Source of the DNA: Mitsuaria chitosanitabida ATCC BAA-476 = NBRC 102408
Lineage (GTDB): Bacteria; Pseudomonadota; Gammaproteobacteria; Burkholderiales; Burkholderiaceae_C
NCBI RefSeq assembly: GCF_001598255.1
Contig: NZ_BCYP01000033.1
Coordinates: forward strand, 62,001-126,000
DNA: 64,000 nt
Reading direction: 5' to 3'
This document shows positions 8,009-15,636 of the stretch, piece after piece. The position numbers and the translations under genes are program-made. Positions within the stretch are counted from its first letter, which is position 1. Each line of letters begins with the position of its first letter. The notes under the pieces are model-generated. The model searched no databases. It was not told where the DNA came from and worked only from the letters and a program-made list of their open reading frames with translations.

Positions 8009-8500
8009 TTATTCGATGATCAGCTTGCCGATGAGCGCCTCGGCGAACGGCGCTTCGCGCCGGTCCACCGCATAGCTCTCGGCATAGGCCTTGTTGAGCA
8101 GCCGGGCGAAGTCCTCGACGCTCATGGCCTGCGCGCCCTCGACCGTGTAGGCCGACAGCGCCTTGACCGCCACCGTGCGCAGCAGCGGCAGGTGGTCCTT
8201 GGTGCGCTTCTCCTGGTCGGGCAGCGTCTTGAAGACGATGTCCACGGCCATGTAGTGCGACACCGCCGAGCCGTTGGGCCCGCGCAGCATCACCAGCACC
8301 TTGTCCAGGGTCACGTACTTGTAGTCGGGCGCGGGCTTGCCATCGTCCTTGGCCGGGGCCTTGGCCGCCTCCTTGCCGTCCGCGCCCTTGGCGGTCGCGG
8401 CCTGGTCGTGCTGCATCCACCACAGCGCGCCACCGGCGACGCCCGCGGCGAGCACCACCACCGTCGCGACGATGGCGATCAGCTTGACCTTGCTCTTCAT
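8009..8500 (-). CDS. fliL: flagellar basal body-associated protein FliL (LafF type)
   Basis: FliL is a single-pass inner-membrane protein that surrounds and stabilises stators. The 163-residue product starts MKSKVKLIAIVATVVVLAAG (signal-anchor helix to about residue 29), then a charged Lys/Ala linker and the FliL periplasmic domain (YKYVTLDKVLVML ... AVDIVFKTL ... HLPLLRTVAVKALS). It overlaps fliK by 4 bp (ATGA) and precedes fliA by 12 bp. This corresponds to lafF in the order fliK-fliL-fliA of lateral loci. Confidence 0.88.
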   Translation of the reverse strand: MKSKVKLIAIVATVVVLAAGVAGGALWWMQHDQAATAKGADGKEAAKAPAKDDGKPAPDYKYVTLDKVLVMLRGPNGSAVSHYMAVDIVFKTLPDQEKRTKDHLPLLRTVAVKALSAYTVEGAQAMSVEDFARLLNKAYAESYAVDRREAPFAEALIGKLIIE

Positions 8501-9813
8501 CGCATGTTCCTCGTGTTGCCGTCCAGCGCGTCGGCGAAGGCCAACGCGCCGGAACCGGCGGTGTCGTTGTCGTCGCCGAGCGCGCGGCCCGGCTGGCGCT
8601 GCGCCTCGCGCTGCTGGCCGCCGCTGCCCGGCTGACCCGCCGCGCCGTCGCGGCCGCGGCCGTCACCGGCCGCCTGCGCGCCCGTGGCGACTTGCACCGA
8701 GACCTCGCCCGCGTGGCGCTGCACCAGCTCGTGGCGCAACGGCTCGGCGATCTGGCGCAGCTGCTGACGGACCTCGTCATGGCTGGCGGACAGCTGCACC
8801 TGCAGCGCCCCGCCCTGCTGACGGATGTCGATCTCGATGCGGCCCAGCTGCGGCGGCTCCAGGTGCAGGCGCGCGCTGTCGCTGCGCTGCGCGATCTGGA
8901 CCTGCAGCCGATCGCCCAGCGCCTGCATCAGCGGCTGCTGCCAGGCGTCGCGCGACGCGGGCAGCGCGAGCGTGGGTGCCGGGCCGGTGCCCGCGGCGGG
9001 CGCGGACGGGGCCGGCGTCATCGCGGCCATCAGGTCGGCGCTCCAGCGCTGCAGCCCCTGCCAGGCGCCGTCGGCATTGGCGGAGGTCGCGGTGGTCGCG
9101 GGCGTGTCGTTCGCGGCGACGCCTTGCGCCTGCAGCGACAACAGCCGCGCCGGATCGGTCGCCATCGCGGACGCGGTCGAGGGCTGCGCCATCGCGGCGG
9201 CGGCCGGGCTCGAGCCGTCCGTCGTCGCGGCCGGCGCCGGCGGCATGGCCGTCGGCAGCAGCGTCGGCATCAGCATCGACATCAGCGTCACGGGCGTCGA
9301 TCCGGCCGGCGGTTGCTCGTCGTCATGGGGCTTGGCGGTCGCGTCGCGCTCGCCGTCGGCGCCCTCGCCCACCGCGCCGACCACGCCCAGCGCGGCCGCC
9401 TCGGTGCCGGCGACGCTGCCCGGCGCGCGGCCCAGGAGGCCGTCCAGCGCCTGCATCAGCGCGGCGTCGAGCACGTCGACCGGCTCGGCCGGCGTCGGTT
9501 CATCGGTGGGGACGGCGTTCGCGGCCTCGTCCGCCGGCGCCATCAGGCGGGCAAAGGGGCCAGCCTGGGCGGACCTGGCGTCGCTCGCGCCGGCGCCGTT
9601 CGCACCGTTCGTCCCGTTCGTGGTTGCCTTCGAGGCATTGCGCCCCGCGTCCTGTCCGCCCTTGGCGGAGGACGTCGGATCCGCGTCCTCGACGAGCGCG
9701 CCGGCGGCGGTCGCGTCGTCGCGCGCCGCGCGGGCGCTCGTGCGGGTATCGGTGGGGGCCTTGGCCACGGGCTGGGCCAGCGCGTTCGCGCGCGGGGTCG
9801 TCGTCATCGTCAT
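8497..9813 (-). CDS. fliK: flagellar hook-length control protein FliK (LafE type)
   Basis: FliK measures the hook and triggers the export-specificity switch in FlhB. The start chosen (complement of cat 9811-9813) overlaps the fliT stop as ATGA and gives 438 residues. The first 300 are Ala/Thr/Pro-rich low-complexity sequence, usual for the FliK ruler. The C-terminal Flg_hook domain at about 315-400 has LQVQIAQRSDSARLHLEPPQ, then LGRIEIDIRQQGGALQVQLS and PLRHELVQRHAGEVSVQV. A second FliK-like gene lies near flagellin at 33.8 kb. Confidence 0.9.
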   Translation of the reverse strand: MTMTTTPRANALAQPVAKAPTDTRTSARAARDDATAAGALVEDADPTSSAKGGQDAGRNASKATTNGTNGANGAGASDARSAQAGPFARLMAPADEAANAVPTDEPTPAEPVDVLDAALMQALDGLLGRAPGSVAGTEAAALGVVGAVGEGADGERDATAKPHDDEQPPAGSTPVTLMSMLMPTLLPTAMPPAPAATTDGSSPAAAAMAQPSTASAMATDPARLLSLQAQGVAANDTPATTATSANADGAWQGLQRWSADLMAAMTPAPSAPAAGTGPAPTLALPASRDAWQQPLMQALGDRLQVQIAQRSDSARLHLEPPQLGRIEIDIRQQGGALQVQLSASHDEVRQQLRQIAEPLRHELVQRHAGEVSVQVATGAQAAGDGRGRDGAAGQPGSGGQQREAQRQPGRALGDDNDTAGSGALAFADALDGNTRNMR

Positions 9814-10133
9814 GCTTGCGCCTCCAAGCCCCAGTCCTGGCTTTCCGCGTAGGCGGACCAGCCTTGGCGCTGCTGCTGCATCTGGTCCAGGGTCTGGCGG
9901 ACGCGGTCCAGCTCGCGCTCGCACTCGCCGCGCACCTGCGCGTGCAGGCGGCGCAGCTGCTGCAGCGCGCCGCGCTCGCCGGGGCTCAGCCGGGAGGCGT
10001 CCAGGGTGCCCAGCAGCTGCGCCAGTTCGACGTCGGTGCGGGCGACGGAGGTCCAGTTGCGCGACGCGCAGGCGTCGCGCAGGCGCTCGCCCAGCATCTG
10101 CAGGCGGGCGGTGATCGGGGAGGAGGCCGGCAT
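9810..10133 (-). CDS. fliT: FliT-like flagellar chaperone (LafD type)
   Basis: FliT-class proteins chaperone the filament cap FliD. The 107-residue, highly charged helical product (MPASSPITARLQMLGERLRD ... QLLGTLDASRLSPGERGALQ ... ELDRVRQTLDQMQQQRQ) has the FliT length and heptad-like pattern but no strong motif. Assignment leans on position: between fliS (13 bp upstream) and fliK (4-bp overlap), exactly where lafD sits in lateral clusters. Confidence 0.7.
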   Translation of the reverse strand: MPASSPITARLQMLGERLRDACASRNWTSVARTDVELAQLLGTLDASRLSPGERGALQQLRRLHAQVRGECERELDRVRQTLDQMQQQRQGWSAYAESQDWGLEAQA

Positions 10134-10146
10134 CGCGCGTCCCTCC

Positions 10147-10533
10147 TCAGGCCTTGCGGGCGAGCACGCCCTGCCAGCCGCCGCGGATCTGCGTCAGCAG
10201 GCCGCGGACCTCGTCCACCGGCGCGACGTCCAGGTCCACGCCGGCGCGGTACAGCCGCTCGGCGCAGTAGTCGTACAGCCGCGCCAGGTTGGCGACGACC
10301 TCGCCGCCGGCCTCCAGGTCGAGCGCGCTCGACAGGCCGTTGATGATCGCGACGCACTTCTCCAGGCTGGCCGCCTTGAGCTCGAAACGGCGCGCCTCGA
10401 TGTGGGCGCGGGCGCGGGCCAGCTCGTCGAGCAGGCCGTCCATCAGCACCAGCACCAGCTGGAGCGGCGAGGCCTGCGCGGTCTGCGCATGCAGGTTGAC
10501 GGTCTGGTAGCTCTGGTAGGCGTCGTGACTCAT
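10147..10533 (-). CDS. fliS: flagellin chaperone FliS (LafC type)
   Basis: FliS binds the flagellin C-terminus and prevents premature polymerisation in the cytosol. The 128-residue product starts MSHDAYQSYQTVNLHAQTAQ, then ASPLQLVLVLMDGLLDELAR, the diagnostic FliS pattern (Y-Y, then SPxxLxxxLydG). The rest is the four-helix bundle, with CVAIINGLSSALDLEAGGEV and LYDYCAERLYRA. It lies 25 bp after fliD and 13 bp before fliT. Confidence 0.94.
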   Translation of the reverse strand: MSHDAYQSYQTVNLHAQTAQASPLQLVLVLMDGLLDELARARAHIEARRFELKAASLEKCVAIINGLSSALDLEAGGEVVANLARLYDYCAERLYRAGVDLDVAPVDEVRGLLTQIRGGWQGVLARKA

Positions 10534-10558
10534 CGGTGGCGGGTCGTCTTCCCGGCCG

Positions 10559-11917
10559 TCAGGCCGAGACGGCGTCGAACATGCTGCCTGTGCCCGACAG
10601 TTGCGACTGCAGGTTCTGCAGCTGCGTGAACTGTTGGAGGTAGCGCTGGTACGCCTGGTTGTATTGGTCCGTCAGGCGGGCCTGACGGTCGTTGAGACTC
10701 TTCTGCTGCGCCTGGATCGAGGTCTGGCGCTGCTTGATCTGGCCGCTGGAGCTGTTGGTCCAGCTGTCGGCCAGCTTGTCGAGCGCGCCCAGCACGCCCG
10801 AGGACCCGCTCAGCGCGGTGGAGCCCATCACCTTGTCCAGCGCGTCCGGCGTCGCCGTCAGCGCCTTGGCCAGCTTGGTGCTGTCCAGGCTCAGCGAGCC
10901 GTCGCGGGAGACGCTCACGCCCAGCGTGCGCAGGTTGCTGCCGCCGTAGTCCGCGCGCAGCAGGTTGCCGATGCGGTCGCGCATGGCGCGCACGCCGGCG
11001 TCGCTGGCGAAGGCGCCGTTGGCGGTGCCGTCCTTGCCGACCACGGTCAGGCTGTCCAGCGCCTTCTCCAGCGTGTTGTACGCGTCGACGAAGTTCTGCA
11101 GCTTGGTCTGGGTGGCGCTGTCGTCGCGGGCGACGTTCAGGGTCACGGGCGCGTCGCCGGCGTTCTGGACCTTCTTCAGCGTGACGGTCACGCCCTGGAT
11201 CGCCGTGACGGTGTTGCTGCTCTGCTGCAGGCGCACGCCGGTGCCCTGCGCGCCCAGCCAGACCACCGCGTCCTGCGCGCCGACCAGCTCCTTGCGCTTG
11301 GTCGTGTCGTCCAGCGCGGTCTTGAGCGGGCCCGACAGGCCGGAGGTGTCGATGGTCAGCTTGCCGCCGGCGCCGCTGACGCCGGAGCTCAGCATCAGCT
11401 GCGTGGCGCCGCCCACGGTCACGACCATGGCGGTGGCGCTGCCCTTGGCGGCGGTGTTGATGGCGCGGGCGATCTCGGTCTGCGACAGCGTGCCGTCGCC
11501 GTCGGCGTCGGCGCTGGCCAGGTCGACGTTGAAGCTCGTGCCGTTGGCCAGCTGGATGGACATGCTGCCCGGGCCGGCCGGCACCGCCGGCAGGTCCTGG
11601 AAGGCGACCTGGTGCGTGGTCGCCAGCTGCTCGACGAACAGCGGCGTGCTGGTCGGCTGCGCGCCCGAGGTCGCCGTCGCGGTCATGGTGGACGTGTCGC
11701 TGGGCGTGGCGCTGTACTGCGTCACGCTCTGGCCCGGCTTGGACGACAGCGCGGCCATGGCCGTCTTGAAGGCGCTCAGCGCGCTCTGCAGCTGGGTCAG
11801 TCCGGTCGACGCGGTCTGGGCCGCCTTGGTCTGGGCGTCCAGCAGGGTCTGCGCCGGCTGGACATAGGCGGTGGCCAGGTTGGTGGCGGTCGAGGTCGGA
11901 TCGAAACTAGTGGCCAT
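10559..11917 (-). CDS. fliD: flagellar filament cap protein FliD (LafB type)
   Basis: FliD caps the filament and folds incoming flagellin. The start (complement of cat 11915-11917) follows a GGAGGAGC ribosome binding site and gives 452 residues. The FliD_N region is at about 1-115 and the FliD_C region at about 220-440 (LQNFVDAYNTLEKALDSL ... LGVSVSRDGSLSLDSTKLAK ... YQRYLQQFTQLQNLQSQL, then SGTGSMFDAVSA). Residues 137-148 read DADGDGTLSQTE, which fits the 12-residue EF-hand calcium loop at every ligand position; this is unusual for FliD. It lies 107 bp after fliJ, the largest gap in the long minus-strand run. Confidence 0.93.
   Translation of the reverse strand: MATSFDPTSTATNLATAYVQPAQTLLDAQTKAAQTASTGLTQLQSALSAFKTAMAALSSKPGQSVTQYSATPSDTSTMTATATSGAQPTSTPLFVEQLATTHQVAFQDLPAVPAGPGSMSIQLANGTSFNVDLASADADGDGTLSQTEIARAINTAAKGSATAMVVTVGGATQLMLSSGVSGAGGKLTIDTSGLSGPLKTALDDTTKRKELVGAQDAVVWLGAQGTGVRLQQSSNTVTAIQGVTVTLKKVQNAGDAPVTLNVARDDSATQTKLQNFVDAYNTLEKALDSLTVVGKDGTANGAFASDAGVRAMRDRIGNLLRADYGGSNLRTLGVSVSRDGSLSLDSTKLAKALTATPDALDKVMGSTALSGSSGVLGALDKLADSWTNSSSGQIKQRQTSIQAQQKSLNDRQARLTDQYNQAYQRYLQQFTQLQNLQSQLSGTGSMFDAVSA
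11474..11509 (-). other. EF-hand-like calcium-binding loop in fliD
   Basis: This stretch encodes fliD residues 137-148, DADGDGTLSQTE, with Asp at loop positions 1, 3 and 5, Gly at 6, Leu at 8 and Glu at 12, the exact EF-hand loop consensus. It sits where ordinary FliD proteins have the strand-turn before the AxAIN helix (here IARAINTAA). Whether it binds calcium is inference from the pattern; a partner EF-hand is not seen. Confidence 0.5.
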
Positions 11918-12024
11918 GACGGGCTCCTCCAGGGATTCCAGGGTTGGGACTTCCCTGGTGGAAGACGACCGGCAGCGGCCGGGACTTAAGGCGGCCGGAC
12001 GAACGGGCGAGCAGGCGGGCGCGA

Positions 12025-12534
12025 TCAGCCATGGCGACCCCGCGTCGTGTTCAGGGCGACCAGCGCCCCGAAGGCACTCAGCCCGCCGAAGGCGCTGTCG
12101 TTGCGGGCGCTCGGCGCCTGGCTGGCGATCTCGTCCTGGCCCTTCTGCTCGCGGCGGGCCTGCTCGACGCGGGCCTTGGCGTCCGCGCGCTCGACCAGCT
12201 GACGCAGGGTCTCCTGCTTGCGGGCGGCGGCCAGGGTCTCGGCGCGGACCACTTCCAGCTCGGCCTGGCCGCGGGCCAGTTCCTCGCGCTGGCGGTCGGC
12301 CCAGCCCAGCATGGCCTGCTTGTAGGCGGCGCTGTTCTGCGCCAGGCCGGGCAGCTGCGCGCCGGCCAGCGTGGCGTGGGCGCCCAGCGCCTCCAGCCGG
12401 TCGACCGTGCCCTGCACGCGGCGGCACAGCTGCTGCTGCGCGACGAGCCGGGCCTGCTGGCGGTCCAGCTGCAGCTGCTGCAGCTCGGCCAGGCGGCCGA
12501 GCTGGCGGCGCAGGGTGTTCTTGTCGGCGCTCAT
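12025..12534 (-). CDS. fliJ: flagellar export protein FliJ
   Basis: FliJ is the coiled-coil stalk of the export ATPase complex and links FliI to FlhA. The start chosen (complement of cat at 12532-12534) overlaps the fliI stop as ATGA and gives 169 residues. The first 125 residues form a continuous Gln/Ala/Arg/Leu-rich coiled coil (LGRLAELQQLQLDRQQARLV ... RQREELARGQAELEVVRAET), followed by a short disordered tail. A long forward reading frame through fliI in the same phase is not real. Confidence 0.85.
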   Translation of the reverse strand: MSADKNTLRRQLGRLAELQQLQLDRQQARLVAQQQLCRRVQGTVDRLEALGAHATLAGAQLPGLAQNSAAYKQAMLGWADRQREELARGQAELEVVRAETLAAARKQETLRQLVERADAKARVEQARREQKGQDEIASQAPSARNDSAFGGLSAFGALVALNTTRGRHG

Positions 12535-13850
12535 GCCAGCAGCTCCCGGAGTCGTTCCTGTGTCTGCGCCAGCGGCGCGCCCTCGTGGGTGCCCTGGTGC
12601 AGGAAGTGCTCGATGCGCGGCCACAGCGCGACGGCGCGGTCGGTGGCCGGATCGGCGCCGGGCACGTAGGCGCCCAGCGGCATCAGCTCGCGCACCTGCT
12701 CGAAGCGGGCCATCAGCTGCTTGAGCTCGCGCGCCTGCTGCTGCTGGGGCCGGTCGGCCACCAGCGCCATGCAGCGGCTGATGGACTGGGCCACGTCGAT
12801 GGCGGGGTAGTGGCCGCGCTCGGCCAGCGCCCGGGACAGCACGATGTGGCCGTCCAGGATGGCGCGGGCGGTGTCGACCACCGGATCCTGCTGGTCGTCG
12901 CCCTCGGCCAGGACCGTGTAGATGGCGCTCATGCTGCCCTCGCCCTCCCCGTTGCCGGCGCTCTCGACGAGCTCCGGCAGCAGGCTGAAGACCGACGGCG
13001 GATAGCCGCGGGTGGCGGGCGGCTCGCCCAGCGCCAGCGCGACCTCGCGCCGCGCCATGGCGTAGCGGGTCAGCGAGTCCACCAGCAGCAGCACGTGCTG
13101 GCCCTGGTCGCGGTAATGGGCGGCGATGCTGTGGCACAGCTCGGTGGCGCGCAGGCGCATCAGCGGCGACTCGTCCGCCGGGGCGACCACGACGATGGCG
13201 CGGGACAGGCCCTCGGCGCCCAGCGACAGGTCGATGAACTCGCGCACCTCGCGGCCGCGCTCGCCGATCAGGCCGACGACGACCACGTCCGCGACGGTGT
13301 TGCGGGTGATCAGGCCCAGCAGCACGCTCTTGCCCACGCCGGAGCCGGCCATCAGACCGACGCGCTGGCCGCGGCCCAGCGTCAGCAGGCCGTTGATCGC
13401 GCGCACGCCGACGTCCAGGGGTTCCTCGACCGGCTTCTTGCGCAGCGGATTGACCTTGGGCGGGACCATCTGCAGCGGCTGGTCGCCACCGAGACGGCCC
13501 AGGCCGTCGATGGGTTCGCCCAGGCCGTTGACGATGCGGCCCAGCCACTGCGGGCCGATCATCAGCGAGGAGCGCTCCGGCGCCGGCAGCACGCGGGCGC
13601 CGGCGGCCAGGCCGTCGGGCTTCTTGAAGGGCATCAGGTAGGCGACCTGGTCGCGGAAGCCCACGACCTGCGCGGCCAGCCATTCGCCGGTCGCGCCGTC
13701 GCCCTGGGCCTCGATCAGGCAGCGCTGGCCCGTGCGCAGCGTGCAGCCGGACGCTTCCAGCAGCAGGCCGGACGCGCCGACGAGGCGGCCGGTGGGCGTG
13801 GCCACCGGCACGTCGCCGAGCTCGACACGACGCAGCGCGTTGCTGATCAC
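12531..13850 (-). CDS. fliI: flagellum-specific export ATPase FliI
   Basis: FliI is the F1-beta-like ATPase that powers or readies substrate unfolding at the flagellar export gate. The 439-residue product has Walker A at 169-175 (GSGVGKS in RVGLMAGSGVGKSVLLGL), Walker B around HVLLLVDSLTRYAMARREV, and the T3SS-ATPase signature PPATRGYPPSVFSLLPELVE. Length and order fliH-fliI-fliJ are canonical, with 4-bp overlaps at both ends. Confidence 0.97.
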   Translation of the reverse strand: MISNALRRVELGDVPVATPTGRLVGASGLLLEASGCTLRTGQRCLIEAQGDGATGEWLAAQVVGFRDQVAYLMPFKKPDGLAAGARVLPAPERSSLMIGPQWLGRIVNGLGEPIDGLGRLGGDQPLQMVPPKVNPLRKKPVEEPLDVGVRAINGLLTLGRGQRVGLMAGSGVGKSVLLGLITRNTVADVVVVGLIGERGREVREFIDLSLGAEGLSRAIVVVAPADESPLMRLRATELCHSIAAHYRDQGQHVLLLVDSLTRYAMARREVALALGEPPATRGYPPSVFSLLPELVESAGNGEGEGSMSAIYTVLAEGDDQQDPVVDTARAILDGHIVLSRALAERGHYPAIDVAQSISRCMALVADRPQQQQARELKQLMARFEQVRELMPLGAYVPGADPATDRAVALWPRIEHFLHQGTHEGAPLAQTQERLRELLA

Positions 13851-14602
13851 GGCGCGACCTCCCCGTCGGTGGCGGTCGCGGCGTTCGAGACGGTCGCGGC
13901 GGCCACGGGGTCAGGGCTTGCCTGACCGTCGATCGTCGTCTCCGGCATCAGCTGGCCGCGGACCTGCGCCATCGTGGCGGTCAGGCGCTGACGGCAGCCG
14001 GCGTCGGCCTCGCGGCCGCCGGCGAGCACGCGGCACTCGCCCGGCTCCAGCGCGGCGTCGGCGCGCAGCGTCCATTCCTTGACGCGCTCCGGCCCCAGTT
14101 CCAGCAGGCGCTGGCGGTCCTCGGGATTCAGGAAGACCTCGACGCCGTCGTGCGAGGGCGGCATCGAGGACAGGGTCTCGTCGACCAGCGCCATCAACTG
14201 CGAGGGGCGCAGCGTCAGCTCGGCGCGGATGACCTGGCGCGCGACGCGCTCGACCAGCTCGACCACCTCGCGGCGCATGGCCGACTGGTAGTCCTGCTGC
14301 AGCTGGCACAGGTGGCTCAGCAAGGTGTCGACGGCGGCGACCGGGCTGGTCAGCAGCGCCCTGGCGTCCTCGCGGCCGGCGGCCAGGCCCTCGGCGTGGC
14401 CGGCCGCCTCGGCGGCGGCGCGGGCCTCGTCGGTGCCGGTGCCCAGACCGCTCGCGTAGCCTTCCTCGTAGCCCTTGGCCAGGCCTTCCTGGAAGCCTTG
14501 CGCCAGGCTGGCCTGCAGCTGCGCGCCGCTCTGGCCGTCCAGGGCGGCGGCGCGGCCGACTTGCGCCAGCGGCGGGAAGCGGTGCGGGCGCAGCGTCTTC
14601 AT
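13847..14602 (-). CDS. fliH: flagellar assembly protein FliH
   Basis: FliH is the peripheral stalk and regulator of FliI. The start at 14602 (ATGA overlap with the fliG stop) gives 251 residues. A GxxxG-rich helix at about 35-80 (QGFQEGLAKGYEEGYASGLG and HAEGLAAGRED) is the FliH hallmark. The C-terminal domain follows (EVVELVERVARQVIRAELTL ... FLNPEDRQRLLELG ... DAALEPGECRVLAGGREADA). It lies between fliG and fliI with overlaps on both sides. Confidence 0.92.
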   Translation of the reverse strand: MKTLRPHRFPPLAQVGRAAALDGQSGAQLQASLAQGFQEGLAKGYEEGYASGLGTGTDEARAAAEAAGHAEGLAAGREDARALLTSPVAAVDTLLSHLCQLQQDYQSAMRREVVELVERVARQVIRAELTLRPSQLMALVDETLSSMPPSHDGVEVFLNPEDRQRLLELGPERVKEWTLRADAALEPGECRVLAGGREADAGCRQRLTATMAQVRGQLMPETTIDGQASPDPVAAATVSNAATATDGEVAP

Positions 14603-15636
14603 TCGACGACGTCCTCGGCGAACAGCTGGACCTGGATCTCGCCGGCGTCGGCCAGGGCCTTGACCTGGGCCATGATCTCGGCGCGCGCCTGCTCGACGCG
14701 GCTCAGCGGCATCGGGCCGCCGCGACGCATCAGGTCCTCGAAGCTCTGCGCCTGGCGGCGCGGCATCGCGGCCAGCAGCGCATCGCGCACCGGCGGCTCG
14801 GCGCCCTTGAGCGCGACCGCCCACAGCTCCATCGGGACTTCCTCGATGAGGCGGGTGAGCGTGGCCTCGCTCTGGCGCGACAGCATGAAGAACTCGTACA
14901 TCGAGGTCTCGATCTCGGCGACCACCGCGGCGTCGTGCGCGCGCAGCAGCTCCACCATCTCCTGGCGCTGGCCGGGCAGACGGTTCAGGATCTCGGCGAC
15001 CTGCTTGACGCCCTCGACCGCGGCGCCCTGCTGGCCCAGGCCGGACAGGCAGCGCTCGACCAGCTCCTCGAGCTCCGCCAGCAGCTCGGCGTCGACCTCC
15101 GACAGGCGGGCCATCTGCAGCAGCACGCGGTCGCGGCCGCCGGCGGCGCCCTCGGGCAGCGCGGCCAGGACCTCGCTGGCGAGCGTGCTCGGCAGGAAGG
15201 CCAGGAACACGGCCTGCATGCGCTGGTGCTCATGGCTGATCTGCTCGGCCAGCCACTTGGGCGAGGCCCACTGCAGGCGCTGCATCTTGGGACGGATGGC
15301 GTCGCCGTAGATGCTGTTGAGCACGCTGGACGCGATCTGGCCGCCCAGGGCCAGGTCCAGCGAGCGCTTGAGGTAGCTGCGCGACGCGCCGTGCACGCCG
15401 CTCTGCTCGCGGTAGTCGTCGAAGAAGCCTTGCAGGGCCGTCTTCACCCAGTCCACCTTGATGCCCGACAGGCGCGACATCACCTGCGTGACGTCCAGCA
15501 GCTCCTCGCGCGACAGGCAGCGAAGCACGGCGGCCGCGGGCTCCTCGCCCATGCTCAGCAGCACGATGGCGGCACGCTCGACCGGACTCAGCGACGCGGC
15601 GCTGCCGGGCGGAATGAAATCACTCGCTTCGGCCAT
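14599..15636 (-). CDS. fliG: flagellar motor switch protein FliG
   Basis: FliG is the rotor protein contacted by MotA. The 345-residue product has the N-terminal FliF-binding domain (VERAAIVLLSMGEEPAAAVL), the middle domain (LKRSLDLALGGQIASSVLNS), and the C-terminal torque domain (AVALKGAEPPVRDALLAAMP). By ungapped alignment from memory with E. coli FliG, the charged torque-helix positions K264, R281 and D288 are kept as K277, R294 and D301, while D289 and R297 are replaced by L302 and P310. It overlaps fliF by 17 bp. Confidence 0.94.
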   Translation of the reverse strand: MAEASDFIPPGSAASLSPVERAAIVLLSMGEEPAAAVLRCLSREELLDVTQVMSRLSGIKVDWVKTALQGFFDDYREQSGVHGASRSYLKRSLDLALGGQIASSVLNSIYGDAIRPKMQRLQWASPKWLAEQISHEHQRMQAVFLAFLPSTLASEVLAALPEGAAGGRDRVLLQMARLSEVDAELLAELEELVERCLSGLGQQGAAVEGVKQVAEILNRLPGQRQEMVELLRAHDAAVVAEIETSMYEFFMLSRQSEATLTRLIEEVPMELWAVALKGAEPPVRDALLAAMPRRQAQSFEDLMRRGGPMPLSRVEQARAEIMAQVKALADAGEIQVQLFAEDVVE

